In this document: positions 1 through 9,065 of the stretch, in pieces
Layout of the letters: each line of letters starts with the position of its first letter
How positions within the stretch are numbered: position 1 is the first letter of the stretch
DNA from: Enorma phocaeensis
GTDB lineage: Bacteria; Actinomycetota; Coriobacteriia; Coriobacteriales; Coriobacteriaceae
NCBI RefSeq assembly: GCF_016901575.1
Contig: NZ_JACJKQ010000004.1
Coordinates: forward strand, 105,648 to 169,647
Length of the DNA: 64,000 nucleotides
Direction: 5' to 3'
Notes under the pieces: model-generated
Told to the model about the DNA's origin: nothing
What the model saw: only the letters and a program-made list of their open reading frames with translations
Databases searched by the model: none
Translations under genes and position numbers: made by a program

Positions 1-247
1 TGATGCAGCAGCCGTTATAGGTGAACTGCAGCACCGACGACGTCACCGAGATGCCGCGCTGCTTCTCGATATCCATCCAGTCGGAAACCGCATGCTTGGA
101 GCTGCTTTTGCCCTTGACCGAGCCGGCCGTCTGGATGCTGCCGGTATAGAGCAGCAGCTTCTCGGTAAGCGTGGTCTTGCCCGCGTCAGGATGCGAGATG
201 ATGGCGAACGTGCGGCGCGATGCGATCTCGTCGGCAATGCTTGGCAT
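1..247 (-). CDS. prfC: Peptide chain release factor 3, N-terminal part (runs off the window)
   Basis: RF3 is a translational GTPase that recycles RF1 and RF2 after peptide release. Only the first 82 codons lie in the window. They show the G1 P-loop [15 protein letters not shown] and then [20 protein letters not shown] and RGISVTSSV, the RF3 version of the switch region, which distinguishes it from EF-G and LepA. The ATG at 245-247 has GGAGGAAAT just upstream. Family assignment is firm; completeness cannot be judged because the gene leaves the left edge. Confidence 0.93.
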   Translation of the reverse strand, partial: MPSIADEIASRRTFAIISHPDAGKTTLTEKLLLYTGSIQTAGSVKGKSSSKHAVSDWMDIEKQRGISVTSSVLQFTYNGCCI

Positions 248-456
248 GGATTTCCTCCCCCGCCGCCATGTCGCCGGACGACGCGCGTCCGCGGGACGAC
301 CGATAGAGCGGCGATGATACATGATTTGACCGGTGGTATTGTAGCGGCAAGTCGTACCGGGCGGGGGCGGAAGAGCTCCCCGCCACGAGACTCCATCAAC
401 TTGCTGCCTTGAGGGGCGGCGACCTTCGCCCTTGCCGGCACGGCATCGCGCAGGCA

Positions 457-541
457 GGCATCCCGACGCGCCCCGCGCACCCGATTCCACCGAGAAGGCA
501 GCCGATTGCGGACACGGGCATCCCGACGCGCCCCGCGCACC
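457..541. repeat. 25-bp direct repeat, two copies 60 bp apart
   Basis: Positions 457-481 and 517-541 carry the same 25 bases, starting GGCATCCCGACGCG. They lie in the 248-705 spacer between prfC and the small membrane protein. I see no gene, RNA or convincing promoter in the rest of that spacer. Confidence 0.6.
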
Positions 542-705
542 GGGCCGGATGCGACGCCGCAGCACTTGACGTGGACCATGGAACCTCGCGCACCCCTTCC
601 CCGCAATAAGGCGCAAGAAGGGGGCGAAGCCCCTGTCGACCGCTATCATAGAAACATCCGCCCGCCGCCGTGGGGCGCCGGGGCAGCATGGTTTGGGAGG
701 TTCCC

Positions 706-960
706 ATGGAGTACGCGTCCATCGCACTCGGCGTCGTCGCCATCATCATCTCGTTTGTCCCCATCGTCCCCGTGCAGCTGGCGGGCGTCGTGGTGGGCAT
801 TGTCGGCATCGTGCAGTCGCGACGCGCCAGAAAACGGGACTACCGCAAAGACCTTCCCTGCACGATCGGCTTCGTGAGCTCCATCGCCGGCCTGGTGCTT
901 TGCGCGGCGACGCCCGTGCTCTGGGTCATCTTCGCGATAGCGCGCGGCATCATGGGCTAG
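706..960 (+). CDS. Small membrane protein with two to three hydrophobic segments
   Basis: An 84-residue protein with hydrophobic stretches at about residues 3-33 ([19 protein letters not shown] and onward) and 50-82, separated by a short basic loop ([13 protein letters not shown]). The start was placed at the ATG at 706 because GGGAGG lies just before it; the longer frame from 670 lacks such a site. It may belong to the broad DUF4190-like group of small actinobacterial membrane proteins, but I do not recognise a specific family. Its stop overlaps the convergent rsmJ stop. Confidence 0.7.
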   Translation: MEYASIALGVVAIIISFVPIVPVQLAGVVVGIVGIVQSRRARKRDYRKDLPCTIGFVSSIAGLVLCAATPVLWVIFAIARGIMG

Positions 961-1742
961 GGGCGCGGCGGCACGATGCAGTCGTAGCGAACCGCCTTGC
1001 CTGCCATCGTGTGGCTCGGCTTCACGCCCGCAAGGTCCGGCCCCTTCACGGGACGCTTGACCACCACCTTGCGCGGATGCGCGGCGAGGGCGGCCCGCAA
1101 CAGCTCCTCTTGGTTTCCGCAGGGCCGTTCCAGCCGATGGAGCAGCTGAAACTTCTTTTTGACCGCCGCGCTCTTGCGACGCTCGGGGAACATGGGGTCC
1201 AGATACACCACATCGGGAGATGCGGGCAAATGGGGCAGCGCCGCGATGCTGTCACATGGATGCAGATGCATGCGAGATACGATGTCCGCCAGCTTGGGAT
1301 GCTCCCGCGCCCTTCGCAACGCGTCTTCGAGCAAGGCGGCGATCACCGTGTCGCTCTCGAACAGCTCCACCTCAAAACCCGATGCCGCCAAAAGCAGCGA
1401 ATCCGCCCCCAGGCCAGCGGTCGCGTCGACTGCACGCGGCGCGTATCCCGCAGGAAGCCCCTTCAGACGTGCCGCCCGAACAAGAAGCTCGCGCGAGAGG
1501 TTCCCGGGCGTCAGGCGCGGCAGCATGTCGGCGAAGTCGGCTCTAAGCTCGAGCCCTCCGCCCACGAGCGTCACCCCGTCCGCGTCGCAGCGAAGCGAAA
1601 GCACCTGCCCGTCGGGCGCCTCCGCAACAAGGGGCACGTCCAGACGGGTGGCGAGCGCCTCGGCGCGCCCGGCGACATCTGTCGGGGCAGCAGGGTCCGC
1701 CACGACCGCCGCCATCGGCCACACGCCTTCGTCCTTCCCCAT
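957..1742 (-). CDS. rsmJ: 16S rRNA (guanine-1516-N2)-methyltransferase
   Basis: RsmJ is an S-adenosylmethionine-dependent enzyme that methylates G1516 of small-subunit rRNA. The 261-residue product has the family SAM-binding motif VDATAGLGADSLLLAA near residue 106 and the catalytic VVYLDPMFPERRKS with following AVKKKFQLLHRL, both diagnostic of RsmJ. The N-terminal region is variable, as is usual. The start at 1742 is preceded by GGGAGGAG; the frame could open further upstream but without a ribosome site. It converges on and overlaps the small membrane protein gene by four bases. Confidence 0.9.
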   Translation of the reverse strand: MGKDEGVWPMAAVVADPAAPTDVAGRAEALATRLDVPLVAEAPDGQVLSLRCDADGVTLVGGGLELRADFADMLPRLTPGNLSRELLVRAARLKGLPAGYAPRAVDATAGLGADSLLLAASGFEVELFESDTVIAALLEDALRRAREHPKLADIVSRMHLHPCDSIAALPHLPASPDVVYLDPMFPERRKSAAVKKKFQLLHRLERPCGNQEELLRAALAAHPRKVVVKRPVKGPDLAGVKPSHTMAGKAVRYDCIVPPRP

Positions 1743-1920
1743 CGCACGCTCCTCCCGTCGATTCGCGCCATATGCGCACGGCGTCCGCAATCCATGACAT
1801 AAGGTTGGCCTGGGCACCCCGGCAGGGCTGCGCGCGGGCACCTTGGTCTAGCAGTATGCCATGTCGGCACCGCACATTGTATCAGCGCCCATGCGGCTCC
1901 CCGCCTGTGCCTGCAGGCGC

Positions 1921-1949
1921 AAAAAAGGGCGGAGCCTTACGCTCCGCCC
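1921..1949 (-). terminator. Rho-independent terminator
   Basis: A 9-bp perfect stem (1927-1935 with 1941-1949), loop of five, followed on the minus strand by six T residues (1926-1921). It ends whatever is transcribed leftwards from the 1950-2450 region, not a protein gene that I can identify. Confidence 0.85.
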
Positions 1950-2224
1950 CACTCTCTGTACTTTGGAATCGCCCTTTCATCTACCTCGTATATGACCTGC
2001 GATTCTATTGTCGAGCTTTTGGCCCGCTCGCGCACCTCAACGGCTCTTACCGAACCAGCTCCGGAAAGCTTTGGGCGAGTTCGCTCGCCCCCACGTGCTA
2101 AAGGACCTCGGTGTCGTGGAGAGCGGGCCCAAAAGCTGCTACATCCTCTGTGCCCATTGGACTCGCCTCCCTTCGCTACCTGTCGCTTTCTGTCCTGGGC
2201 GACTTTTTCTGTGCACTGCTGTTA
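1950..2224 (-). ncRNA. Possible structured RNA or repeat element ending in a terminator
   Basis: The spacer between rsmJ and the VanZ-like gene has no convincing coding gene but strong secondary structure. Positions 2014-2029 pair with 2121-2137 (one bulge), enclosing a perfect 7-bp hairpin with four-base loop at 2073-2090. Further right 2159-2200 can form smaller hairpins. Read on the minus strand it runs straight into the terminator at 1921-1949. One minus frame stays open from 2221 to 1937 without any start codon and its stop is inside the terminator stem, so a degraded coding repeat is an alternative. The remaining stretch 2225-2449 shows nothing I can name. Confidence 0.35.
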
Positions 2225-2449
2225 TGCCCCGCCGCCACGAAACCAAACAGCGAGCAGTAAAGCCAACGCGAGCGGTCGTTTTTATCGGTAAGCGGTCGTG
2301 GGGCAGATTCGCACGGGCACGTTTGCAAGGTGCGCTGCGCCAGGACAAGCATCGCGAACACATGACGCGTGCCAGGGGCTCCCCACGCGACCTCGGCGCA
2401 CACGAGGGGCCCGGGAAGCCGGACGCAGCACAGCAAGGCCGAGCGCCAC

Positions 2450-3448
2450 CTAGATGAAGTCGTACGGCATGCGGCGTGCGACCAGGTAGAACAGGGCAAG
2501 CAGCGGCCATGCCATGGGGAAGAAGAGGCACGAGCATCCCATGATCGCCAGGCGAGCGGCATAGAATGCCGCGCGGCGAGCGCCCGTGCGCTCGCGCGTC
2601 TCACAGGACATGCGGACAAACCCGCCGCCCGGGGTCGAGCCGCCGTGAAACCATGGGACGACGCCCTCAACGACGCCGAACGTGACCACCGCGATGCCCA
2701 TGAGCCAGGGGGCCGCCATGAGGCGATCGCCTCCCGGGGTGTTGCTCAGCAAGTAGAATATCGCCGTGCTGAGCACCATGATGACAAGACCGACCAGCAA
2801 CATGTCCAGCCAAAATGCCACGCAGCGGCGGATGAACCCAGGCGCGTGCGTGACCTCCCCCTCTTGCGCCAAGGCACCCGGAGGCAGCACCCGGGCGAGC
2901 ATCGAGGTCATCCACCAGCCCACGCAGGCGCCCAAGGTGTTGTAGATGAGGTCGTCGACGTCGGCGGTGCGATACGAAAAGGGATAGATGCCGAACAGGC
3001 CCGTACCCTGCGCCGCCTCGATGAGAAAGGAGACGGCAAAGCCCAACGCCACCGTCTTCCAAAAGCCCAGGCGCACAAGCCTTCCCGCGATGAAGCCGAG
3101 CGGCACGAACAGCACCACATTGAACACGATCTGCGGCACCGCCGAGATGCCCTCCCGCGCGATGTCTCCCACAAAGGCAAGCGGGTTCAGCTGCCACGGG
3201 ATGCCGCGCGTGATGCCCAGGCCCGAGCTTCCGCTCGGCAGCGGATACAGGGTGAAGCACCCCAGGCCCATCACATAGAGCACGGCAAGATAGGTCGATG
3301 CCACCGAGACAAACTTGAGACGCCCGTCGCGGTGGTACAGATAGGCGAGAATCGGCAGCGTGAGCATGAACGATGCCACCGGCCATAGGGCAAGCGCCGC
3401 CGCGAAGTTCTCGCTATAGCTTCCCAAAAACCGCTTGAGCAGCTCCAT
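2450..3448 (-). CDS. VanZ-like and RDD-domain membrane protein
   Basis: A 332-residue integral membrane protein. The N-terminal half carries a VanZ-like domain: hydrophobic segments at the start, then LNPLAFVGDI, a membrane segment NVVLFVPLGFIAGRL, FLIEAAQ, and RTADVDDLIYNTLGACVGW, the classic VanZ signature. The C-terminal third resembles an RDD domain, RRCVAFWLDMLLVGLVIM. VanZ itself gives low-level teicoplanin resistance, but most homologues have no assigned role. The start at 3448 has AAGGAGGTG; longer frames extend into the repeat upstream and are not credible. Confidence 0.8.
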   Translation of the reverse strand: MELLKRFLGSYSENFAAALALWPVASFMLTLPILAYLYHRDGRLKFVSVASTYLAVLYVMGLGCFTLYPLPSGSSGLGITRGIPWQLNPLAFVGDIAREGISAVPQIVFNVVLFVPLGFIAGRLVRLGFWKTVALGFAVSFLIEAAQGTGLFGIYPFSYRTADVDDLIYNTLGACVGWWMTSMLARVLPPGALAQEGEVTHAPGFIRRCVAFWLDMLLVGLVIMVLSTAIFYLLSNTPGGDRLMAAPWLMGIAVVTFGVVEGVVPWFHGGSTPGGGFVRMSCETRERTGARRAAFYAARLAIMGCSCLFFPMAWPLLALFYLVARRMPYDFI

Positions 3449-3672
3449 GGCCGCACCTCCTTGATCGTGTGGGCGACCGCCTCGTCGTCGCCCGCCCCCT
3501 ACCATGGGCGGCCCGGCAGGCATCGCCCGGGCATCGCCCCTCTCCTGACGCCATTCTCGTTCGACCCGACGCGACGTGCCATCGATTTGCCTTACAGCGG
3601 GATTACAAAACGGTAAGGATTGCCGCGGAGACCGGTTTGAAAGCCGCTCGACACGGCAAATGCCACCTTTAG

Positions 3673-3822
3673 AAAAAATCGATTCGCTTTTCCGACATTT
3701 TTGGGCCGCATCAGCGAGTAGACAGCTCTTTTCGCTATACAAAACAGCAGCTAGATGCGTTGCGGTTTTTCGGTCTACTCGAGGGGAGCCTTTAAAATGT
3801 CGGAAAAGCGAATCGATTTTTT
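3673..3822. repeat. AT-rich palindromic element with 28-bp perfect inverted arms
   Basis: Positions 3673-3700 are the exact reverse complement of 3795-3822 (28 bp). Inside them a second perfect inverted pair (3715-3723 with 3773-3781) is placed almost symmetrically, so the whole 150 bp can fold as one long structured hairpin. It has no coding capacity and is much richer in A and T than its surroundings. It resembles a miniature inverted-repeat element or a transcribed structured RNA. The rest of the 3449-4105 spacer shows no gene. Confidence 0.8.
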
Positions 3823-4105
3823 AATTGCTTGCACGAGCGGCCCCTCGCCGCGATGAGAGGCGCCGGCACGGGCGGTCTCGGCTCCGCGCCGGAGACCCCC
3901 CGCCAAGTTTCCCCGTTCGAACGTCGGCCCAGCGGTGCGCAAGCCGAGCGGATGGGCGTGGGCCTGGTTGACGCCTGCAGGAAGCGGTGCCAGCATGGAC
4001 ATGCCGGCATCCCTGCCCGCCAGATCCCGCATTGCACCAAAGCGTCCGGCATCCGGATCCCCAGTGCGACGGCCCCGGCGCGGCGGCTCAATGATAGGAG
4101 GACAC

Positions 4106-4933
4106 GTGCCCAGCTTCGCGCCCACCTGTGTGACAAAGACCGCAGCGAACGCAACCGACGAGCTGCTGTGCGAGGCCGCGGGGCTTCGCTGGCTCGCCGA
4201 GGCGGAACCGTCTGGAGGGATGCACGTCGCCGGCGTGATCGACTCCTCCCCCACCAAGCTCGTCGAGGAGCGCATCGCCACCGGCCCGCCCTCTCGTGCC
4301 GCCGCACGGCGCATCGGCGCCTCGCTTGCCCGGACCCATGCCGCGGGCGCCGACTGGTTTGGATGCCCTCCGCCCGCCTGCCCCGACGCGACAGGTGTCG
4401 GGCGGGCGGCGACGCCCTACGTCCGCCGCGAGCACGCCGCCTCAAGCTGGGGAGCCTTCTTTGCAGAGCACCGCATCATGTACTATGTCCGGTTCCTTCG
4501 CGACGACGGCCTATTTGGCGCGCATGAGACGCATCTGCTCGAACAGGTCGCGGCGCGCGTGGCACGCGGCGACTTCGATGCGCCGCAGCCCGCCCTTGTC
4601 GCCGCCTCCCACGTTCCCTGCGCCCGCCTGCACGGCGACCTCTGGGCGGGAAACGTCCTCTACCTCGCCGACCGGGGCGCCCCCACGGGAGGCGCCCTCA
4701 TCGACCCCATGGCCTACGGGGGCCATGCCGAGACCGACCTCGCGATGCTGCAGCTGTTTGGCTACCCCTACCTGGAAGACGTCCTCGCGGGATACGACGG
4801 CGCCTCCCCGCTCGCCGACGGATGGCGCGAGCGCGTCGGGGTGCACCAGCTTGCGCCGCTGCTGCTCCACTGCGTGCTCTTTGGAGAGGGCTATCTGGGC
4901 GAGACCCTCGCCGTGGCACGCCGATATCGCTAG
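4106..4933 (+). CDS. Fructosamine/ketosamine kinase family protein
   Basis: A 275-residue member of the FN3K phosphotransferase family, which phosphorylates sugars on glycated amines so that they detach. The kinase fold is seen as a substrate- or nucleotide-binding N-terminal lobe, then WGAFFAEHRIMYYVRFL, the catalytic loop ARLHGDLWAGNVLYL, and the metal-binding ALIDPMAYGGHAETDLAML near residue 193. The GTG at 4106 follows AGGAGG by four bases; an in-frame ATG at 4091 would sit before that site. Substrate is not known from sequence. It stands alone, upstream of a separate ABC-F gene. Confidence 0.85.
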   Translation: MPSFAPTCVTKTAANATDELLCEAAGLRWLAEAEPSGGMHVAGVIDSSPTKLVEERIATGPPSRAAARRIGASLARTHAAGADWFGCPPPACPDATGVGRAATPYVRREHAASSWGAFFAEHRIMYYVRFLRDDGLFGAHETHLLEQVAARVARGDFDAPQPALVAASHVPCARLHGDLWAGNVLYLADRGAPTGGALIDPMAYGGHAETDLAMLQLFGYPYLEDVLAGYDGASPLADGWRERVGVHQLAPLLLHCVLFGEGYLGETLAVARRYR

Positions 4934-4957
4934 CCAGGCGGCGGGCCATGGCGGGCC

Positions 4958-4985
4958 GCGGCCGGCACGGCCGCGTGCCGGCCGC
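4958..4985. terminator. GC-rich hairpin after the kinase gene
   Basis: An 11-bp perfect stem (4958-4968 with 4975-4985) and six-base loop, 24 bp after the fructosamine kinase stop. There is no T tract, so termination is likely but not certain. The spacer up to 5228 holds nothing else recognisable. Confidence 0.5.
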
Positions 4986-5228
4986 ATGAGCCGCGCCTGC
5001 GAGCGGGCCTTGCTCCGAGCGCGCGCCGTGCGCTACACTGGGTGCGCCGACCGAGTCGGACATGGGGTCCGGCAGCGCGTGTGGCGGCGCCATCGGTTCG
5101 GATGAAGGGCTGGGAGCAGGTGCGCATCCGCTAGACATCATCGTTTGTACCGTCATCGTCTGCATGGACGGGGCATCGCCCCGCGCGTCGCCTGTGCGAG
5201 CATGCAGCCAGCAAGGGAGAGATGTCTT

Positions 5229-6710
5229 ATGCAGCTCGCACTTTCCGGCGTCACATACGCCTACCCCTCCTCGCCAGAACCCATTCTGTCAAACGTATCC
5301 ATAACCTTCCCCCAGGGCTGGACAGGCCTCTTGGGCGACAACGGCTGCGGCAAGACCACGCTTGCCCGCATCGCCTGCGGACTTATCGCGCCCGACCGCG
5401 GGGCCGTCACCCAAGGCCTCTTCTGCGTGATGTGCGCGCAGGAGGCCGACGAGCCGCCCGAGGGGCTCTATGACTTCGCCGCAGACTATGGACGCGACGC
5501 CCGGGAGCTGAGGCGCGTCTTTCGCATCGAAGACGACATGCCCTGGCGCTTTGACGAGCTGTCCTTCGGCGAGCGAAAGAAGCTGCAGATCGCCGTCGCC
5601 CTGTGGCAGCGCCCTGACGTGCTTGTGGCCGACGAGCCCACCAACCACCTTGACGTCGATGCCCGAGGACAGCTCGTGGAGGCGCTCGGCCGCTTTCGCG
5701 GCATCGGGATCCTCGTAAGCCATGACCGCGAGCTCCTCGACGCGCTTGCCGGCCGCTGCGTGTCCTTTGAGCCGGAGGGACTCGTGGTGCGACCAGGCGG
5801 CTATTCGGCGGCACACGCCCAGGCAGAGCTCGAGCGCGCAAGCACCCTGCGCGAGCGCTCGGCGGCAAAGGGCGAGCTGGCAAGGCTCGCCGCCGAAAAG
5901 GACCGACGGGCGCACGAGGCGGCACGTGCCGACGCGCGCCGCAGCAAGCGCCGCCTCGATCCCAAGGACAAATCCGCGCGCGCAAAAATCGATCTAGCGA
6001 TCTTCACCGGCCAAGACGGTGCCCGCGGCAGGCTCTCGGCCCAGATGGACACCCACATCGCGGCAGCCCAGGCCCGCGTCGAGGCGGCGTTTGTGCACAA
6101 GCGGTATGACGGCGACCTGTGGATGGACGCCGAGCCGAGCCCTCGCAAGACGGTCCTCCACATACCCATGGCAACCATCCCGTGCGGCTCGGGCACGCTG
6201 AGCATCCCCGAGCTCTACGTGGGCAACACCGACCATATCGGCGTCGTCGGCCCCAACGGGGCGGGCAAGTCGACCCTGCTCGCCCACCTGCGCACGCTCA
6301 TCGCAGCCGACCTTCCGGTACTCGACATCCCCCAAGAGCTCGATCCCGACCGGCGACGGCAGGTCATCAAGAGCGTGCAGGCGCTTTCCTCGGCAGAGCG
6401 GGGACAGGTGCTCTCGACGGTAGCCCAGCTGAACTCAAATCCGGACCGCATCCTCGAGGGAGAGCGCACCAGCCCCGGAGAGCTGCGCAAGCTCATGCTC
6501 GCCGTCGGCATGCTCTCGCGGCCGGTCCTCATCGTGATGGACGAGCCCACCAACCACTTGGACCTGCACTCGGTCGAGGCGCTCGAGCGGGCGCTTTCCA
6601 GCTACCCCGGGGCGCTCGTGCTCGTCAGCCACGACCGCGCGTTTCTCTCGGCATGCACGCAGCGCACCTGGGAGGTTCGGCACGGGGCCGTGACGTCGAC
6701 CTCCCACTAG
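5229..6710 (+). CDS. ABC-F family ATPase (ribosome-associated, possible antibiotic resistance)
   Basis: A 493-residue soluble protein with two ABC domains and no membrane segments, the ABC-F plan. Domain 1 has Walker A GDNGCGKTT, signature SFGERKK and Walker B DEPTNHLD; domain 2 has GPNGAGKST, SPGELRK and DEPTNHLD. A basic helical linker (about residues 225-330) joins them. Family members bind the ribosomal E site and either regulate translation or protect against ribosome-targeting antibiotics (Vga, Lsa, Msr); sequence alone does not separate these. The start at 5229 follows GGGAGAG. No transporter permease is adjacent, which supports ABC-F rather than a transporter. Confidence 0.88.
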   Translation: MQLALSGVTYAYPSSPEPILSNVSITFPQGWTGLLGDNGCGKTTLARIACGLIAPDRGAVTQGLFCVMCAQEADEPPEGLYDFAADYGRDARELRRVFRIEDDMPWRFDELSFGERKKLQIAVALWQRPDVLVADEPTNHLDVDARGQLVEALGRFRGIGILVSHDRELLDALAGRCVSFEPEGLVVRPGGYSAAHAQAELERASTLRERSAAKGELARLAAEKDRRAHEAARADARRSKRRLDPKDKSARAKIDLAIFTGQDGARGRLSAQMDTHIAAAQARVEAAFVHKRYDGDLWMDAEPSPRKTVLHIPMATIPCGSGTLSIPELYVGNTDHIGVVGPNGAGKSTLLAHLRTLIAADLPVLDIPQELDPDRRRQVIKSVQALSSAERGQVLSTVAQLNSNPDRILEGERTSPGELRKLMLAVGMLSRPVLIVMDEPTNHLDLHSVEALERALSSYPGALVLVSHDRAFLSACTQRTWEVRHGAVTSTSH

Positions 6711-6754
6711 AAGCGTGCCGCCCGCCCTGCCGGGCGCCCGCCGCGGCGCGCCAC

Positions 6755-6795
6755 AGGCCCCTTTCTCTGGACAACCAACCTGCAGGAAGGGGCCT
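6755..6795. terminator. Hairpin terminator between convergent genes
   Basis: Positions 6755-6765 pair with 6785-6795 around a loop of about 19 bases, between the convergent ABC-F and TetR genes. It could serve either direction. Confidence 0.6.
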
Positions 6796-6838
6796 CGCGC
6801 GCCATCGAGCAGAGACGTCTGCCCAGGGGCTTGCCGGG

Positions 6839-7420
6839 CTAGAACAGCTCATCGAGCGTCGCCTCGATGAGCGCGTCGACGGTGCGCTCGAGGGCGTCGG
6901 GATGCAAAAAGCGCCGATAGAGCAAGGTGAAGGCGAGCGACATCTGCAGGTTTTCCACCGCGTGCTCGTCCACGTTGGGCGAGACGTCGGCCACCTCGCC
7001 CACGATCCATCGCACGAGGCGGTCGTCGGTGGCGGGGTCGAAGCTGCGTTCCTGCGGAAAGCTGCGCACCAGGTAGGCATACTCCTTCTCGTCCGCGATG
7101 CGGAAGATGTTGCGCTGCGACCGCCATGTGCGCTGAAACCAGGCGCGCATTCCGTCGCGGCCGAGCCTGCCGCCCGCGGCGACGCGTTCGTCCTCGAGCT
7201 CATCGACCGCGTGCTGGCGGTTCTCCATAAGCATGGCGTAGATGAAGTCGCCCTTCGAGGGAAAGAAGCTATAGAAGGTCCCCTTGGCAATGCCCACCGC
7301 CTGGGCGACCTGCTCGACGCGCAGCGACCGCACGCCACCCGAGACCAGCTGCCTCCAGCCAGCCTCGATCATGCCTCGGTAGAGCTCGTCTTTGCTTTGT
7401 TGAGAGAAGATGGCCGGCAT
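6839..7420 (-). CDS. TetR family transcriptional regulator
   Basis: A 193-residue repressor with the TetR DNA-binding domain at residues 10-57: VEQVAQAVGIAKGTFYSFFPSKGDFIYA in effect, including the conserved GTFYSFFPSK helix-turn-helix. The C-terminal two thirds is the variable ligand-binding, dimerising part. It follows the exporter gene by eight bases on the same strand, so both are one transcript and the regulator most likely controls its own operon through the palindrome at 8948-8974. Confidence 0.92.
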   Translation of the reverse strand: MPAIFSQQSKDELYRGMIEAGWRQLVSGGVRSLRVEQVAQAVGIAKGTFYSFFPSKGDFIYAMLMENRQHAVDELEDERVAAGGRLGRDGMRAWFQRTWRSQRNIFRIADEKEYAYLVRSFPQERSFDPATDDRLVRWIVGEVADVSPNVDEHAVENLQMSLAFTLLYRRFLHPDALERTVDALIEATLDELF

Positions 7421-7428
7421 GGGGGCTC

Positions 7429-8913
7429 CTAGCGCGCCCGCGCAGAGCGGGCGCCGCCCGCTGACTGCCTGCGCTCACGGTAGTTGAGCCATTCACGTAC
7501 CAGCGCGAGCACGACGCTTGCGCCCACGATCAGGGCAAGAACGTGAAAAGCGACGTGCATGCCGTCCATGAAGACGTCCGGCCTGCCCTCGACGTAGCTC
7601 GTCACGGGATACCCGATGGAGCTCGACATGCCGCCGTAGAGCAGGGCGGAGCCGATGGTGATGCCCAGAGACTGTCCGAGGTAGCGCATGAGGTTGCCCA
7701 GCGACCCCACGAAGCCGAGCGAGCCCTCGGGGGCATGCCCCATGATGAGCGAGTTGTTGGGCGCCTGGAAGATGGAGCTGCCGAGCGAGGTGAACATCAT
7801 GCAGGGAATCACCATGAACAGCGGGGTGTCGACCGCAAGAAAGCCCAGGATGGTGAGGCCGCAGGTGTAGATGGTCTGCCCCACGAGCGTGGGCCTCTCA
7901 CACCCCACCTTGTCGGAGACCGCGCCCGAGATGGGGCCGCAGATGGAGTTCACCAGCGGGTAGCACGCCATGATGAGGCCCGACACGCCCGCGCTGATGC
8001 CGCGCGCCTCTTGCAGGTAATACGGGAAGATGAACGTGAACGCCGACATCGCCAAAAAGACGAGCGACATGTTGACGAGGTCGATCACGAAGCGCACGTC
8101 GCGAAAGACGCCGAGCGTCACGAGCGGGGACGTGGCATGGTTTTCCACCACCACGAAGGCCACGAGCAGGGCCGCTCCCACGGCGAGCATGATGAGCTTG
8201 CTCGCATCGACGCCGCTCTCGAGCAAGGTGATGGAGGCGAATATCAAAAGGATCGACGGGACCAGCAGCACCGCGCCCAGGGCGTCGAACGCCGGGCGAT
8301 GCCGGGGCGGGCGATTCTCGAGCACCTTGATGCCGACGAGCAGCGAAACGATGCCGATGGGGATGTTGATGATGAAGATGAACTCCCACGGGAGCACCGA
8401 GACGATGAGGCCGCCGAGCGTGGGCCCGCACATGGCGCCCAAGGCCGTGAAGGTGGCGACCAGGCCGAGCGCGCGGCCGCGGCTATCGGGAAAGGTCTCG
8501 GTGATGATGCCCTGGTTGTTGGCAAGCGACGCCGCCCCGCCGAGCGACTGGACGGCGCGCGACACCACGAGCATCTCGAGCGTTCCCGACAGCGCGCACA
8601 GCGTAGAGCCCACCGTAAAGAGCGCCACGCCGATCTGGAAGATGCGCACCTTGCCAAACATGTCGCCCAAGCGCCCAAACACGAGCAGGGCGGCGCAGGT
8701 GACCACGCTGTAGATGCTCGCGACCCACTGGATCTGCGCCATGTCGACGCCGAGCTCGACCTGCATGGACGGCATCGCCACATTGACGATGGTACCGTCG
8801 AGGATCTCCATGAAGGTCATGCACAAGATGACGGCGAGCACGAGCCCCCGGCCCCGACGTTTCGGCGCCAGAGCCGGGTCCTGCGCCTCCGCCGCCGTAG
8901 ATGTCTCTGCCAT
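7429..8913 (-). CDS. MFS drug exporter, DHA2 family (14 membrane segments)
   Basis: A 494-residue drug:proton antiporter of the EmrB/QacA type. It shows the family motif FMEILDGTIVNVAMPSM in the first membrane segment, LGDMFGKVRIF (motif A) after segment 2, and RALGLVATFTALGAMCGPTLGG (motif C region, split here by me at segment 5). The length fits 14 segments. The start at 8913 follows GAGGGG. It is first in an operon with a TetR gene and its promoter overlaps a perfect inverted repeat, so induction by an exported compound is expected. Substrate is unknown. Confidence 0.9.
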   Translation of the reverse strand: MAETSTAAEAQDPALAPKRRGRGLVLAVILCMTFMEILDGTIVNVAMPSMQVELGVDMAQIQWVASIYSVVTCAALLVFGRLGDMFGKVRIFQIGVALFTVGSTLCALSGTLEMLVVSRAVQSLGGAASLANNQGIITETFPDSRGRALGLVATFTALGAMCGPTLGGLIVSVLPWEFIFIINIPIGIVSLLVGIKVLENRPPRHRPAFDALGAVLLVPSILLIFASITLLESGVDASKLIMLAVGAALLVAFVVVENHATSPLVTLGVFRDVRFVIDLVNMSLVFLAMSAFTFIFPYYLQEARGISAGVSGLIMACYPLVNSICGPISGAVSDKVGCERPTLVGQTIYTCGLTILGFLAVDTPLFMVIPCMMFTSLGSSIFQAPNNSLIMGHAPEGSLGFVGSLGNLMRYLGQSLGITIGSALLYGGMSSSIGYPVTSYVEGRPDVFMDGMHVAFHVLALIVGASVVLALVREWLNYRERRQSAGGARSARAR

Positions 8914-8947
8914 AAACGCCCCTCGATTCTTTTGTTGCCGTTCAATT

Positions 8948-8974
8948 AATGACTATTATATCTAAATAGTCATT
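8948..8974 (-). promoter_or_regulatory. Exporter promoter and TetR-type operator
   Basis: Ten-base perfect arms AATGACTATT (8948-8957) and AATAGTCATT (8965-8974) flank a 7-base spacer. On the minus strand the sequence TATAAT, an ideal -10 box, falls inside the palindrome, 43 bases before the exporter ATG. A repressor bound here would block the polymerase directly. Confidence 0.75.
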
Positions 8975-9065
8975 TTATAGCCACTCAAGATCGGGCTGTG
9001 GGACCTGGGCTCTCCAGGCGTCGGCGTGCGAGGCCGCGGGGGTGCATCTCCGCCTCCCGGGCGAC

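Noticed and set aside
7543..8949. 468-codon frame on the plus strand
   Set aside because: Antisense to the 14-segment exporter, which has all family motifs; the antisense product is a His/Arg/Glu-rich shadow.
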